A stretch of 29,670 bases of DNA, taken from the NCBI GenBank assembly GCA_043820265.1, contig JBDREA010000011.1:1-29670 (forward strand), written 5' to 3'. A program made the translations under genes and the position numbers. The stretch is from JBDREA01 sp043820265 (GTDB lineage: Archaea; Altiarchaeota; Altiarchaeia; IMC4; JBDREA01). Under the pieces are notes generated by a model. That model had not been told where the DNA came from and ran no database searches. It saw only the letters and a list, made by a program, of their open reading frames with translations. Shown piece after piece: positions 29,668 through 29,670 of this stretch. The first letter of the stretch is position 1, and each line of letters begins with the position of its first letter.

Positions 29668-29670
29668 GTG

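Noticed and set aside
1..29670. CRISPR array, integrase, or toxin-antitoxin operon
   Set aside because: No spaced direct repeats of array type and no integrase or toxin motifs were seen; the only mobile-element sign is the transposase end at the left edge.

Overview
This window is a compact piece of an archaeal chromosome. The evidence is archaeal release factor aRF1, deoxyhypusine synthase, the GatD subunit of the archaeal Glu-tRNA(Gln) amidotransferase, a short archaeal zinc-ribbon protein, a LonB-type AAA+ ATPase, and AT-rich TATA-like boxes about 23-27 bases before several start codons (leaderless transcripts). Other genes start behind clear GGTG/GGAG ribosome sites. Some lipoproteins and surface proteins (Cys-rich repeat lipoprotein, EF-hand-like Cys motif, beta-helix glycoprotein) are of a style common in Altiarchaeota and DPANN-like lineages. 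Intact NAD and phospholipid routes argue against an extremely reduced symbiont. Placement in Altiarchaeota or a neighbouring euryarchaeal group is an inference.

Layout. 1-213: end of an insertion-sequence transposase cut by the window edge. 161-1455: archaetidylserine synthase and decarboxylase (polar lipids). 1528-4581 (+): Fe/Zn-Cys cluster protein, a PheT consisting only of its C-terminal half, aRF1, and a Cys-rich lipoprotein. 4583-6602 (-): membrane-anchored thioredoxin-like protein and a processive-type GT2 glycosyltransferase, separated by a structured GC-rich spacer. 6633-7529: EamA transporter. 7516-10453 (-): overlapping operon macro domain / gatD / thioredoxin lipoprotein / small membrane protein / YbjQ. 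10485-12238 (+): zinc ribbon, Sua5/YrdC, CitG-like. 12248-13682 (-): HPP membrane protein, a coupled 33-residue ORF and a two-helix membrane protein. 13752-17863: cutA, nadC, nadK, PRC barrel (-) and nadB (+), a NAD-synthesis neighbourhood without nadA. 17935-19445 (-): serB with two ACT domains and an OB-fold protein. 19516-20605 (+): deoxyhypusine synthase and a small membrane protein. 20903-24910 (-): two SPFH proteins, a Lon-type ATPase with no protease domain and a small ORF. 25162-27358 (+): ferredoxin, Nfu, IscS, IscU. 27433-29571: a zinc-ribbon/thioredoxin membrane protein, and convergent to it a beta-helix/lamin-tail surface protein whose 5' end lies inside a palindrome.

Themes. (1) Two SPFH scaffold proteins beside a protease-less Lon ATPase suggest a membrane quality-control module. 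(2) Three different membrane-tethered thioredoxin-fold proteins suggest envelope redox chemistry. (3) Three translation or lipid proteins depart from their family norm: PheT lacks the B1/B3-B4 half, aRF1 lacks its minidomain, and Psd has Ser-Ser at the self-cleavage site. (4) Several intergenic spaces hold strong inverted repeats, notably 21896-22043, 25013-25114 and 29544-29667.
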